Below the pieces are notes generated by a model that had not been told where the DNA came from, ran no database searches, and saw only the letters and a list, made by a program, of their open reading frames with translations. From Glandiceps talaboti (lineage: Eukaryota; Hemichordata; Enteropneusta; Spengelidae): a stretch of 13,500 nt of DNA. The translations under genes and the position numbers were made by a program. The stretch covers positions 11,059,908-11,073,407 of the forward strand of contig NC_135550.1 in assembly GCF_964340395.1 (NCBI RefSeq). The letters are read 5' to 3'. Of this stretch, positions 1 through 9,215 are shown in pieces; within the stretch, counting starts at the first letter, position 1; each line of letters starts with the position of its first letter.

Positions 1-806
1 CATAACAAGGTTCGTAAAGTACTGACGTTTTTTGTTGTTAGCGTTTTTTATATTGGTTGTATTAAGGATTGACGAACGTTGCCTTGAATTTAGTCTCGCT
101 TCGTATGGTACCCAACTTCCATACGTTTTACTAAATAACGTTCTACATCTGTCAGTGTGATCGACATCGCGTTCATTTAGTAACCATTCAATGCAATCTC
201 TTCTGCTAATACAGTAACATTTGCAATTCCATTGTTAATTCTTTCTTCGGCCTTAACATTTCTTAACATTTGCGTACAATTCTTTTGAAATTCTCTTCGT
301 TAAGGTCAAATCATAGAAGTGGCATGTGTCAACTAAATTTAGTATACTACTTAATGATTCTTTAGTTTGCTCCAGTCAGAATATCGCAATTCACTGCGTT
401 GAATGAACTGTACCTATCGACTATCGATGTCAATAGTGCCATCTAGACATATTATATAGTCCACACAAATCTTGTCGTATGATCCTTCGTGACCGAGTAC
501 TGTCTGTCTATAAATTAAATACTACTTTTTTGTCGATATCTTTTGATGTTGTTGTCTCCCTCAATGAATGCCAGTTTCTTTCAAAATATGGTCGAAATGA
601 GAACATTCCACATAAAGCTGGTTTATTCAGGGTTATTCTATGTAATGAATGTAGCTTTCAACTGAGTTGATACATTCTGGTTTTACTTCCTTTGCGGCTT
701 CTAGGCGTTGATTTGACTTTATGTCAACAACGTGTATGTCATATATCGGATTTCTGCCTTCATTATTGCAAAAAAAAAATCCGTCATTTTGAGACCATTT
801 ATTAAT
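1..806 (-). pseudogene. Possible decayed coding region, family unknown
   Basis: Seen: the minus strand carries several protein-like open stretches in shifting frames. Positions 806-636 give 57 codons including NPIYDIHVVDIK and RLEAAKEVKPECINSVESY, ending in a stop at 635-633. An antisense frame open past 530 gives PYFERNWHSLRETT. Positions 375-256 give SSILNLVDTCHFYDLTLTKR, stopping at 255-253. Positions 234-1 stay open for 78 codons to the window edge and include GSWVPYEARLN. The stop at 255-253 lies within an exact 10-bp tandem duplication at 252-271; discounting one copy puts the 375-272 stretch in frame with a stretch (including NGIANVTVLAEEIALNGY) that runs to a stop at 179-177. The plus strand here is visibly T-rich, so the minus strand is purine-rich, as transcribed strands often are. 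No start codon, splice pattern or family is recognised. Inference: an old pseudogene or mobile-element fragment. The lengths alone are not beyond chance, so this is weak. Confidence 0.25.
252..271. repeat. Exact 10-bp tandem duplication
   Basis: CTTAACATTT occurs twice in direct contact, at 252-261 and 262-271. On the minus strand the extra copy shifts the reading frame of the possible pseudogene covering positions 1-806. Confidence 0.9.
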
Positions 807-1294
807 CTATAGCACAACAGGATTGGTAGAATATAGAAGCTAAGTCAACCGTCAATTTCGACACGGGATAAGTTTCTTTTTACAAATCGCTTTGAAATAA
901 GTACAAAGAGTCAATCCTAATTTTCTAGAATGCGTGTACATATAAGTAAACACACGTTCACTATCAGAGTCATGGTAAACTCGTGATGTGTAATGTTTCA
1001 AAGTTCATTTGCATAACATTTACATAAACAATTTGCATCACGTTTGCATAGTGTAATTGTATGTTTTATCACACAAGCTTCGCTTTCATCTTTAACATCT
1101 ACTTATAACTTGCGCAAGAAAATTTGAATTCCAAAAAAAATCAAATTTTGTAAATTGTTTAAAAGAAACTATATGAACAAGAAGGCTTTTAACCCCCAGA
1201 ACATCAATACATGATTATGTAAATATCAGTCTGCTATTGTTGTCTGTGATTAAATAAAGTTAACAGTCAATTTGTTTACACATATGCACAACGA
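807..1294. other. Non-coding stretch with octamer cluster
   Basis: No open frame or family is recognisable here. The stretch is AT-rich with short A runs, for example near 1133-1140. The only structure seen is the octamer-bearing short tandem at 1006-1051, listed separately. Confidence 0.6.
1006..1051. promoter_or_regulatory. Four-unit short tandem carrying octamer motifs
   Basis: Four consecutive related units of 11-12 bp run through this stretch: CATTTGCATAA at 1006-1016, CATTTACATAAA at 1017-1028, CAATTTGCATCA at 1029-1040 and CGTTTGCATAG at 1041-1051. Units 1 and 3 contain the perfect octamer ATTTGCAT (1007-1014 and 1031-1038), the reverse complement of ATGCAAAT. Unit 4 has GTTTGCAT. ATGCAAAT is the established recognition sequence of POU-domain (Oct) factors. 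Spacing of 11-12 bp is close to one helical turn. Binding is inference; the arrangement could be a chance product of local AT-rich slippage. Confidence 0.4.
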
Positions 1295-1665
1295 GTATGT
1301 CTCCTAATTCAATTATATCTTAATTGTCAATATCCAATCTGCTACTTCGTTCCTTTACCTAGTACATGAAAACATACCACAACGAACTGAAAACACACCA
1401 GGAAAGATTGTCACTCGTACCAAAACGTTTGAACCTATTTCTTCAGAGCTCATTAGTCTACATTGGTTGCCAGCTGGCTTCTTTAGCGACTGCAAAGTTT
1501 TACCGATAATAACTCTTTACCACTTGGCTTTTGCGCTTATGTGTACAATTGTGATCTTCTTCAGCCATATTTAGCAAGTAAAACTTCATATTGAGTAACA
1601 AAACACATACTTGATGTTTAACTTGTTGGCTAAAATTGGCACCTGGAATATAAATGACAATATTG
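1295..1665 (+). pseudogene. LINE reverse transcriptase C-terminal relic (CR1/L2/Jockey-like)
   Basis: This is a decayed fragment of the region downstream of the catalytic palm of a non-LTR retrotransposon reverse transcriptase. In the frame starting at 1377 the codons read QRTENTPGKIVTRTKTFEP and then SLHWLP at 1455-1472. In this family the corresponding consensus is of the type 'LQR.QN.AARIVTRTKK..HI.P.L.SLHWLPV', so the match is recognisable. After a frame shift near 1539-1544 the reading continues as DLLQPYLASKTSY (1553-1591), equivalent to the usual 'DLL.PY.PSR.LRS'. It then crosses a TGA at 1592-1594 into VTKHILDV, which ends at 1618. Weak resemblance extends left to about 1295 (SRLDYCNSLL-like) and right to about 1665 (AAPxLWN-like). 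No endonuclease, no YADD catalytic motif and no clear 3' tail were found, so this is a 5'-truncated, long-dead copy. The outer limits are approximate and the exact clade is uncertain. Confidence 0.8.
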
Positions 1666-3160
1666 TCTGGTGTGGTAGGGAATTTGATGATAGATAGATC
1701 GATGTGAATAACTGTATATCTTGATAGAGACCCCTAATGCATGGGCAGTTCTCTACACTGTTTTCTTTTGGTTTCTTAGGGTGTCAATGGAACATGTGCA
1801 TGTTTGTTTTGTAACAGCACTCTGTCAAAAAGGCATGCATCCAGGATATGCAGAAGGTGGCCTATCGGTACGAGAGAAATAATCTTGCTGGGCCGGGTGG
1901 GTGGGTTCGAAAATGTAGATGCCCTACAAATAGTTCTTTAAGAGTAATACGTTTTAATAGCTAAAATAATCTTTTGTTACATTTTGTCCTTGAATACAAA
2001 TTGACTAAATGGTTATTGGTAACCATTAATAGTAATTTTAGTTGCTATGTACATATATGTGTGTGAACTACTGATTGTTTATTTATTGAATTCAACGAAT
2101 AATAAATAATGTATAACAACATATTTATTTGTTGAATTTAATATACCAGTAGGACATAAAAGATGTAAGTGGTCAGAATGTTAAGTATTAACAATTCCTC
2201 AACGCCTCATCTGATATTTATTTGGGTAAAGATATAGTTTTCAAAACATTAAAGTCTCACCAGCAATATCAATTTGAATAATTAATAGTGTAAAAGTTTC
2301 TATCTCGTAAAAACTCATTTTTACCATGTTCAAAAGCACATAATATAAAATACTGCAAAATACTCACTTTGTCTCTGATGAACAAGGATCGAGAAACCGC
2401 ATGTTTTTCGTTATATATCATGAAATCCAGTTCCGCTCTATTAGATAAAGTAACTGCGTACACACATAAGGATACTGAAATGTGTGAACAGTTTATGTTC
2501 ATACTACAAAACTTGCATTGCAGCAAATATTTCCTGCTGGCATATATCTCAGAAGTGACGCTCTATACTGCTAACGACACAACCTACCATACTAGGGTTC
2601 TACAGCAGTTCCCAGGGTTTCTTATTCTTATATGTGCTGCTAATGTTTTTTCATGATTGGCTCCTGTTTACTTATTGGCAGACAAAGTAGCATATTGACA
2701 CATTTCATGAGGTGGTTTACTGCTACAATAAATAGCGATAATTGAGCAATTGTATAATTATGCAGTAATTGTTATGTATATGGAAATTTATATTGAAGTA
2801 ATTTCTAAAAGCTGACGTAATTTGCAATAAAAACGTGAAGCAATGTGTCATCAACTCTCTGCATGATTTGGTTTCATTTACTTTATTAGCGAAGCTTCTT
2901 TGGTCACATAGCCACACTCTTTCATAGTGATATTTCAATAATGTTTGTACATTGCTGCATCGATAAGAATAGAACCATTTAACCTGGAATAGAAAGTCGC
3001 CTGACTCGACAATAATCTTACTAGCATTGCTGAATTTGATCGTCTGGCTGGGGATGAGTGATTGAAGAAAATAGTTCGTATTCTCTCTGTCTGTCTGTTG
3101 GACGAATAACGCATATTTTACTTGCTGTGTACCTTGCACCAGTATTTTGATCTCTTACCT
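1666..3160. other. Non-coding stretch, no gene recognised
   Basis: This stretch is AT-rich and looks unique. It contains a short GATAGATAGATCGATG-like run near 1687-1705 and an AT-rich inverted repeat at 2084-2143. A minus-strand open frame of 138 codons covers 2723-3139. It begins at GTG rather than ATG, has no recognisable motif, and is a little longer than most chance frames here. It is treated as unsupported. Confidence 0.55.
2084..2143. repeat. AT-rich imperfect inverted repeat
   Basis: The left arm, 2084-2108, includes TTGAATTCAACG. The right arm, 2122-2143, includes TGTTGAATTTAATA. The reverse complement of the left arm aligns to the right arm with a 3-nt gap and two mismatches, leaving a loop of about 13 nt. 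It could form a hairpin. There is no target-site duplication or other sign of a mobile element. Confidence 0.6.
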
Positions 3161-3199
3161 TCGATATATCGTTTAGATTAGAATGCAACTTATTTCAAC

Positions 3200-3300
3200 G
3201 ATATCTGGTATCATAAATAATAAGCCAATCTCAAGATAAGTATCTCAGTACTCAGTAACGAGATAAGGCCAGATAAAAAAAAATAGTATGTTCCGATAAT
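3200..3300. promoter_or_regulatory. GATA-motif cluster
   Basis: AGATAA occurs at 3234-3239, 3261-3266 and 3271-3276. Reverse-orientation TATCT occurs near 3202-3206 and at 3241-3245, and CGATAA lies near 3295. WGATAR is the established site of GATA zinc-finger factors. The local density is higher than in neighbouring sequence, but the motif is short and the DNA is AT-rich, so any function is speculative. Confidence 0.25.
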
Positions 3301-5480
3301 CCAACCGACCCTAGTTAAAGACCCCGGCCCGAATTGGTAACAATTCACTTATATTTCCGTGTAAACCTTCATGCCTTTGCCTCATCTGGGGTCCCTTTAC
3401 GAAAACCATACACCAGAGAGAAACCAGGTCTTTTTTGACTATAACAATACAGTCTGCATACTGTGTTCGCCTACTTAACTTACAATTGTCTTCATGTACT
3501 TCGTTCACACATCATCGATCGAACTCTTTCGGATGTATTGTGACCAACTAATCTTCGGGTCGAAGTATAGTAACTTTTAAAAATCTAAAGTTAAAAAAAT
3601 AAAATTCCAACCTACCTACCCTATTTTCTGAAGTCATGTTATCGGAAACAAACGTGTTTTTTTAAATTTTGCCTAAGGAATACATATAAGAACGAGAACT
3701 CATGTAGAACGAATGCGTTATTGTATATTGATGTCGTTTTAATCTCAACCCAGTCCACATCTGAAAGCGTTCGTATGATAAATCTGCTATCGATTGCTTC
3801 ACATCACAATTTCGTACCAATCACCACTGGATTGTCACAGCTGTGATTTTAGTCGGCAAATTCCCGACTAGGGCTTATGTGGTATTATGCTAAAGTGACA
3901 CTTGCCGACAGAAAATTGTTAAATATAACGATGTACTCTCGTTTTTTTGTAATATTTGTACTAAACGTACCGGATATGTTTCGGTAATTATCAGACAGGA
4001 CCAATTTACTGCGGGATATCGGGGATTTCAGTATCCGGACTAGACCGTTACCGATCTCGTCAAGTCTTTTTCATGAGGATAAATTGCTATCATGGTAATG
4101 AGGGTGCTTTTGTAGAATACATTCGATACTCCGGCGATGATTGGAAACTATTGAAATGGTTTGACACGATGATATCATGCCATACTTGACGACCAAATAG
4201 CATATCACCATTTTAGTAAATTCATCCTTTAATGTCTCAAAAAACATAAAGTTGAAAATCAATTGAAAATCATGGCCTTGGTCACTTAGTGAAAGGCGAT
4301 TTAATTTCCATTTCAAAATCATGTGACATGATCAGCTGACAAAGCAACATTACCACATTTGCTATTTTTTCTAACCGCTGGCGTATTTGTAGGGTAAGTA
4401 ATTTTCAAAATATTTTTATATTATATTCGATATTTTATTGAAATAATCAAATGATACATGGGCATTGTTAAATTGCAACATAGATTGAATGTGCAAAATT
4501 CTCTTCTTCTAAACACCTCATTATATATAAACTCCTGGACAAGAGTTTTCATTTGTGACGCCGATATACTAGACTATTACAATTCAGCTAAGCCATCGAA
4601 TGTGACATCGAACGTTAGGATACTGTATGTGATGTCACACTAACACTATTTTCCGTATCTTTTTTAAACTTACAGTGTTCTCTTTTTGTTGAAATGATAC
4701 CCTTTGCACAATTTTCGTTTAACCTTTTCGACTAATTTTGAGTCTTTTTTTTTTAACTGTTCAGTTTTTTTTGTTGATTTTGTTTCTGTTAAGCGCATAT
4801 AAGCACTGTTTATTCTATTACTTATCTCTGTGGAAAAACTAAAGTTTTCATGAACTTGCGAAGTCGTGGCCTATCTATAATTCAATTTTAATTTCTCTTT
4901 TTTTACGAAGTATGTGAGAGATTGCTAGTGGCACGAACGAGAGAGGCCGTTATTGGACTTGCTTAATACTTTAGCACAATCAACTATTTACGCTCTAGAG
5001 TACTTTATCAAAGAGACTCGAAGCTGTTACATTTCAATGCAATTGTAGCCAAGCATTCCGCTATTGATCTATTATGAATGACTGTTCCGTACAGTTTCAA
5101 ACAGCATGCTTTCGCCATATTTTATTGATATCTGGTGACCTCAACAATGTGGCATATATACAACACGTATGATTAGGGATCGGGCTATGGTTGTTTGTTC
5201 GCCTTGTCATTGTACATACCTCACACATGCCGCGTGAAAAGTGCAAAAACCCTTGCAGCTGAGCTACTGTATGATAACAGTCTCCCCATTTTAGACTTAA
5301 GCTGGGCAGCTCAATGAAAAGAGAGTTCGAAAAATACTCATTTTCACTGTTCAAATATAACAAAAATGCAATAACATTTCTTGTTTGGTTGATTTTGTAT
5401 ATATACAAACTGTGTGTGTCTACGATTTCCTCGTGGAAAACATACTGATGAAGCTGTGACCAATTAGAAGGTCTCAAACT
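3301..5480. other. Non-coding stretch, no gene recognised
   Basis: Palindromes occur near 3331-3346 (GAATTG..CAATTC) and at 3835-3870. T-rich tracts lie between about 4660 and 4790, including a run of ten T followed by AACTGTTCAG. A minus-strand open frame of 126 codons at 5097-5477 shows no domain, signal peptide or motif that I recognise. Nothing else is supported. Confidence 0.55.
3835..3870. repeat. 12-bp palindrome followed by a perfect hairpin
   Basis: TCACAGCTGTGA at 3835-3846 is a perfect palindrome with an E-box core (CAGCTG). Four bases later, TAGTCGG (3850-3856) and CCGACTA (3864-3870) form a perfect 7-bp stem with a 7-nt loop. Whether either acts as a binding site or an RNA structure cannot be told from sequence. 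Confidence 0.6.
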
Positions 5481-7440
5481 TCACAGTGTGGCACGTTCAC
5501 TTATATTTTGACGACAGCTAGCTTAATTATAAGGAAGGTAGCTGTAGCGACATTTAGTGGCATCCTCGCATCAGGAAAATCAACCAGTTCCTCCCTACAT
5601 TAAATAATATGCTTCCTTTCGATGGATACCATCCTACTGCGAAGAAGCAAGATTTCATTACAACACGATGTGGTTTTTACATTTGAATGCAAATCTGTCT
5701 CTTTTCTACTCCTATACAAAGGTTGCGTGACCAGCCACAAGCCGTGCTTCTCAATCACACAATACAGCCTCCGGTAATTGTGATATTTTTACAGTCTAAG
5801 AATACCAGAGAGCATAGTAAAATATTTCCCGTTCATTTAGTTGCCAAGTTAACATTAGTAACTGTACACATCACAGGAAAATCCTCATTTAAATGACAAT
5901 TATTTCAAGACCGTATTTTTTATCGGAGAAATTTTAACGCCTGTCCGGTCTCGCTCATTTCATGCGTTAATGGCATCACCTTGTGACCCCTCAACAAGGG
6001 GACAATTTCACAGAACCGCTATATTAATATTTATGAACATCCCCTTTTATACAAACTGCTGATGCACCGATGGCTTTCAAAGGATGATATTAAACGCCGT
6101 GAATACTAATTTTGAGCTATCTAGATTTAGTATGTGTATGTTCAAAAACCAGTCACAGACTAAAACTAAAACCAATCTTCAAACTATAAGTATAAAGAAA
6201 TGATATAGTGTGCAATCTTCCTTTAACTTTTCAGAAGGTTGCAGTTTTTATCTAAGACTTAAAGTAGCACAAGCTGGGTGTATAAACTCTTTACTCAAGT
6301 GCAAATACTTACATAAAAATCTTGATTTAAGTATCCCTGTATAATGTTAATTTCGATGCATACCTTCTGTAACATTACAACTGTCTTCTATCATCGTAAG
6401 AACAGTTGATTGCACAGGTAGGGTTTCTTCGATGTTTTTCATACATATACACATGTGTAATACATATAAAACGGATAATTTACAAAGTTATATCTTAAAC
6501 CTTTCTAGTACGTCTATGTAATTACACTCTAAATGCAGGGTGTCAGTATTTAAAGGGTTTGTACTGAGTTTGACTTCGGTCAGCTGCAAGTGATGATTAA
6601 ATAGGCTTTGAATTAGTATGCGAGAACCTTAAAAATATGAAGAAAAAGGTACGCCAAAAAAACTACCTGTGCCACTATATACCTTCAGATCAGAGTCATA
6701 TAACGTGGCTCTCATGCAATCGACAGATGAGTAATTCGCATGTCTTGTCGACCCGTAAAGCTAATATCGTGTGTCACCCGACATCCTCTAACTGTCAACG
6801 TGTAGGTCATGGAATTTCCGTCGTTCGCTTACTCGAGCAATAGCACACGATGTCGTTGTCATGGATACCAATTTTCCACATAAAAAAAAAGTTGAAATTT
6901 TTCCTGCTGCTCTGATAATTGTACTAATTTTTGATGGAGTAGACGTAGATGGAAAGAAAGAAGCCTCTGGATACATAAGACAAATGGAAACAGCTATCAC
7001 GCGTATATGGTATTATGCTGCTCTAGAATATGATTGTACACATTTATCATATCTCATTCCCTGAACTTTGATAAACAGAAAATTCACAGTTTTGAAATCA
7101 TGCGGGGGAGGGTTTGTTTTGATACTCACTGATCTTGATCAATCACAATTTTTGATCTGGAATAACAACACACAGGTACTTATCCCCGTACTTCTGTACA
7201 TCATTCATATAGCAAATTTCAAATGTTAGGTGGTAATTCTAAATCACTTTAATAATTTCACGTTGATAAAATATATTCAACGATTATAGAAATGTCTCAA
7301 TAATGTTTCGTGAATACACTATGTTTCGTTTTTTTGAATTACTATAATAATGTGAGTTGCAGTTTATGGCGGTCAAATGATGCATAGCATACTATAATTA
7401 TAGCTTTGCTGCAGAAGTTGACGTTTTCAGTCTCCTATAT
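5481..7440. other. Non-coding stretch, no gene recognised
   Basis: The only clear structures are an octamer ATGCAAAT at 5687-5694, lying inside ATTTGAATGCAAAT, and the hairpin at 5981-6005. Open frames near 6637-6843 and 6861-7064 overlap frames on the other strand, have no known motif and are of chance length. Confidence 0.55.
5981..6005. repeat. Small GC-stem hairpin
   Basis: TTGT (5981-5984) pairs with ACAA (6002-6005), and CCCC (5987-5990) with GGGG (5998-6001), with a GA bulge and a loop of 7 nt. It resembles a bacterial terminator stem, but there is no gene before it and no T-run after it, so that reading is not supported. Confidence 0.5.
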
Positions 7441-7454
7441 TTTTGTACATGTTC

Positions 7455-7463
7455 TATATAAAG
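7455..7463 (+). promoter_or_regulatory. TATA-box-like sequence
   Basis: TATATAAAG is a good match to the metazoan TATA box. The first downstream ATG, at about 7496, opens a frame that closes after eight codons, and no transcript start or gene can be pointed to. This is a motif match only. Confidence 0.15.
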
Positions 7464-7637
7464 AACCACGCACACACCTCTCCCTCCGTGAGGCTATGGT
7501 ACCACAACATTGCCATCACTAATTTGTTGATATTTTGTTAATCATCGATGATCGATCAGAACAAAATACTTTGATAAATGTCACCTTTGACCCTTCGCAT
7601 GATGATATAGTAATAGAGACTATATTGACGAGGATAA

Positions 7638-7683
7638 ATCATCATGATCATCATCTTCCTCACCACCACCATCATCACCGTCG

Positions 7684-7717
<34 letters not shown>
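7638..7717. repeat. CAT/ATC trinucleotide microsatellite
   Basis: Eleven perfect CAT units occupy 7685-7717. They are preceded from about 7638 by degenerate units (CATCATGATCATCATC, CACCACCACCATCATCACC). An open frame through it would read as a histidine-rich tail, but the histidines are simply the repeat read in one frame. The frame has no conserved part, so it is not called as a gene. Confidence 0.95.
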
Positions 7718-7740
7718 TGCAACCTTTCTTAACAAAAAAT

Positions 7741-8480
7741 AAATAAGTGAAGGTGCTGCTGCCCAATGTCCAATGCCAGTGTTATATAAATAATTTACTT
7801 GACACCATCATTCTACTAATGGCTGCTGACTTTTTAGTAGCGCTCTTTTAATATCCACACTTATCGAAGTCAATTCGTTTAAGTATAACTTTTAACGAGG
7901 ATGAGAATATTTTTGCAATTTACCTTTCATTTTTTAGCTTTCCTAATGATGCAAAGGTACTAACATAACCCACAAAATGTCTGTCTTGCCATACTATTAA
8001 CCATCAGCATATGTAACAGCCACTCTTCCTGTCTTTACGAGTTTTCCCACTTAACCTGATGAAATGTCTAATCGCCCTTTCAGCGTACATCAAGGTCCTA
8101 ACAAATAGGTTAGACGAACGAGAAGTTATTAGCAGTAAATTTAACGGTGCGTTCAAGTGTAACAAACCATTACAGATAGAGACAACTGATAACTACCGTG
8201 TTGTTTTGATAACAGGCAATCCCCGTGAGTACTTCTAAAGGGAGGGCACCAAATCAGAACAGAGTCACAGAATATGTCTTGTACATTGAAATATATCGTT
8301 TTGGCATCTGTCGCCGCTGTGCTTGATTTATTTGTGACCTCGGTACACAGAGGAGGACACCAAGTCGACAACTTGTTTATAATTATGATCTTAAACCATG
8401 CGTAAAACAGAGGCTTGTTAGTAGATCGTCTCATTTTGTTCTACACAATTATATTAACGTTTCGACAAGTCAGCTAATTC
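7741..8480. other. Non-coding stretch, no gene recognised
   Basis: No supported gene is seen. The motif GGAGGRCACCAARTC appears twice, near 8240-8254 and 8352-8366. It makes a minus-strand open frame at 8153-8434 look internally repeated (WCPP twice), but the similarity does not extend further. Confidence 0.5.
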
Positions 8481-8847
8481 CTCTAATATGCCGTGGAATT
8501 ATACGGCACTGTGTTCGCAGCATGAGCGCATCACAGTTCACAGTATCTGCGCATTTCAAGTTGTCATTTACATTTACACACGTATCACCCCAGAACAATA
8601 CATTAAAATATTCATCTGATAAAAAAAATCATTCTCAAATGTAGAACTAACGGTCAGTGAAACTTTAATGCCATGAAATTATACTGCGCTGTTTTCCCAT
8701 CATGTGTACGTCACAGTTCATGGTATCTAGTGTGTATCGTGTTGGCATTTATACAGGTATCACACGAGTCATCACCCCAGAAGGATACGCTAAAATATTT
8801 ACCTGACAAAAAAAATCATCGCCAAATGTAGAACTAACGGTCAGTGA
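8481..8847 (+). repeat. Diverged tandem duplication, two units of about 180 bp
   Basis: Unit 1 spans 8481-8660 and unit 2 spans 8661-8847. They share, in order, ATGCC, GAAATTATAC or its variant, TCACAGTTCA (8531 and 8711), ATCACCCCAGAA, TAAAATATT, a run of eight A followed by TCAT, and an identical block containing GTAGAACTAACGGTCAGTGA (8641 and 8828). The first third is about 75% identical and the last 80 bp about 87%. The middle is more diverged and accounts for the 7-bp length difference. No third copy is seen on either side. There are no terminal inverted repeats and no coding potential. It is most simply an old local duplication, or two units of a low-copy satellite. Confidence 0.9.
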
Positions 8848-9201
8848 AAAAAAAGACAGATTCTTTTTGGTGATGTTCTGTCACTCTTGTCCCTAAGTCT
8901 AACTTAAGTCGTGAATCTGTATGATTTAATGGGTTGCGCACGGTTGTTGGTATGATAAGAATTTAATTGTTCTTAGCCTCGGGGAAGCAGGTGGGCCTTG
9001 TCACATACAGACTACTTCGATAGACCTTCTAAACACTCTTGTTTAACACCTTTACACTCGTTGCACGATTGCGCTTCGTCGGCTTTTAGTACTGTAGTAG
9101 AATCTCACTTCTAAAGGTACTCATGCCACAGACTACAAATGTACGTACAACTCTTGTTGACAAAGATGTCAAACGAGGATACAAGAGTTTTTGTAGCCGA
9201 T

Positions 9202-9215
9202 AGATAAGCTTATCT
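9202..9215. promoter_or_regulatory. Perfect 14-bp palindrome of two GATA motifs
   Basis: AGATAAGCTTATCT reads the same on both strands and holds two inverted AGATAA sites around a HindIII-type core. Palindromic GATA sites are known to be bound by two-finger GATA factors. Function here is inference. Confidence 0.3.

Noticed and set aside
1-60. CAAGGTTC as the QGS motif of the same LINE reverse transcriptase
   Set aside because: It lies about 1450 bp before LHWLP, too far for one element without an insertion. A stop follows at once and no catalytic motif lies downstream.
1888-1915. tRNA B-box-like GGGTTCGA
   Set aside because: No A box at the right distance and no cloverleaf can be folded around it.
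2723-3139. Minus-strand open frame of 138 codons
   Set aside because: It starts with GTG, not ATG, and has no recognisable domain or motif. At this base composition a frame of this length is uncommon but not excluded by chance in 13.5 kb on both strands.
4730-4775. Splice acceptor (T-rich tract followed by CAG)
   Set aside because: The sequence fits an acceptor, but no open or protein-like exon follows it. T-rich tracts are common here.
5097-5477. Minus-strand open frame of 126 codons
   Set aside because: No family resemblance, no signal or membrane segment and no supporting context. The length is compatible with chance.
5981-6005. Rho-independent terminator
   Set aside because: The stem is present but there is no T-run and no gene upstream, and the window is eukaryotic in character.
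7535-7732. Histidine-rich small protein
   Set aside because: The histidines come from reading the CAT microsatellite in one frame. The upstream part has no conserved feature.
8240-8366. Internal repeat suggesting a duplicated WCPP protein domain on the minus strand
   Set aside because: The similarity is limited to about 15 bp and does not extend into flanking codons.
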